From Adineta vaga (taxonomy: Eukaryota; Rotifera), in the NCBI GenBank assembly GCA_021613535.1, contig CP075494.1, forward strand, positions 16,120,001-16,184,000: a DNA stretch of 64,000 nucleotides, read 5' to 3'. The notes under the pieces were generated by a model. That model was not told the origin of the DNA. It saw only the letters and a program-made list of their open reading frames with translations, and searched no databases. Positions 63,943-64,000 of the stretch are shown here, piece after piece. The stretch's first letter is position 1. Every line of letters starts with the position of its first letter. A program made the translations under genes and the position numbers.

Positions 63943-64000
63943 GAGGGTGATGGTGTGAGGGTGTATTCTCTCTTTAATAGTATCGCCCTCACTCACACCC
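63943..64000. repeat. Telomere-like foldback at window end
   Basis: Left arm gagggtgatggtgtgagggt and right arm cgccctcactcacaccc, which runs into the window edge. Confidence 0.65.

Larger units (their letters stand above)
63522..64000. other. Intergenic with two foldbacks
   Basis: No gene after the cullin; contains two telomere-like foldbacks about 200 bp apart and is otherwise featureless. Confidence 0.5.

Overview
This is AT-rich metazoan nuclear DNA, and everything in it points to a bdelloid rotifer (Adineta/Rotaria type). Multi-exon genes are split by very short GT-AG introns of mostly 40-70 bp. There are several divergent rhodopsin-like GPCRs, an ADP-ribosyltransferase with a TPR tail plus a decayed relative, F-box/LRR and PAN/NHL family relics, bacterial-looking genes, and many G-rich tracts resembling the TGTGGG telomere repeat reported for bdelloids. 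Species is not determined. No plastid, mitochondrial, bacterial, rRNA, confident tRNA or CRISPR feature was seen.

Layout. 0-6 kb: a small secreted SH3b-like protein (-), a GPCR (+), a probable non-autonomous Helitron and a membrane-protein fragment ending in a telomere-like hairpin. 6-11 kb: an intact ART-TPR gene (2 exons) and a vWA-domain gene with an FG-rich tail (4 exons). 11.8-17.8 kb: a frameshifted SLC35-type transporter (-), an uncharacterised ORF (-), a large intronless three-domain nucleotidyltransferase/HAD/kinase-like gene of bacterial look (+) and a small Cys-rich protein (+). 18-28 kb: a second GPCR, an mpaB/rubber-oxygenase-like protein (-), a calcineurin-like phosphoesterase (3 exons), a secreted propeller-like protein, a DUF2807-like surface protein (-), a third GPCR (-) and a broken tandem copy of it. 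28-33 kb: an F-box/LRR-type pseudogene, a CD225/dispanin-like protein and a gene-poor stretch. 33-38.6 kb: a complete 28-exon ABCB (P-glycoprotein-type) transporter. 40-47.6 kb: a SnoaL/NTF2-like protein, a Tc1/mariner relic, and a divergent pair consisting of a HEPN-TPR-Sel1-MYND protein and an unrecognised protein carrying a possible palm-type nucleotide-cyclase signature. 47.9-50.3 kb: two pseudogenes (ART-TPR; PAN/NHL). 51.4-58.1 kb: a 22-exon membrane-anchored subtilase. 60.4-63.5 kb: a 16-exon cullin with two lesions near its C terminus.

Genes are independent units, not operons. The most interesting points are: the possible cyclase-like gene head-to-head with a HEPN gene; the trifunctional sugar-nucleotide/HAD/kinase fusion; the family of dispersed telomere-like foldbacks; the array of evenly spaced GTCGAC palindromes; and the cullin whose neddylation-loop region has been shortened by an apparent microhomology deletion. 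Domain calls are made by eye from motifs; no database search was run.
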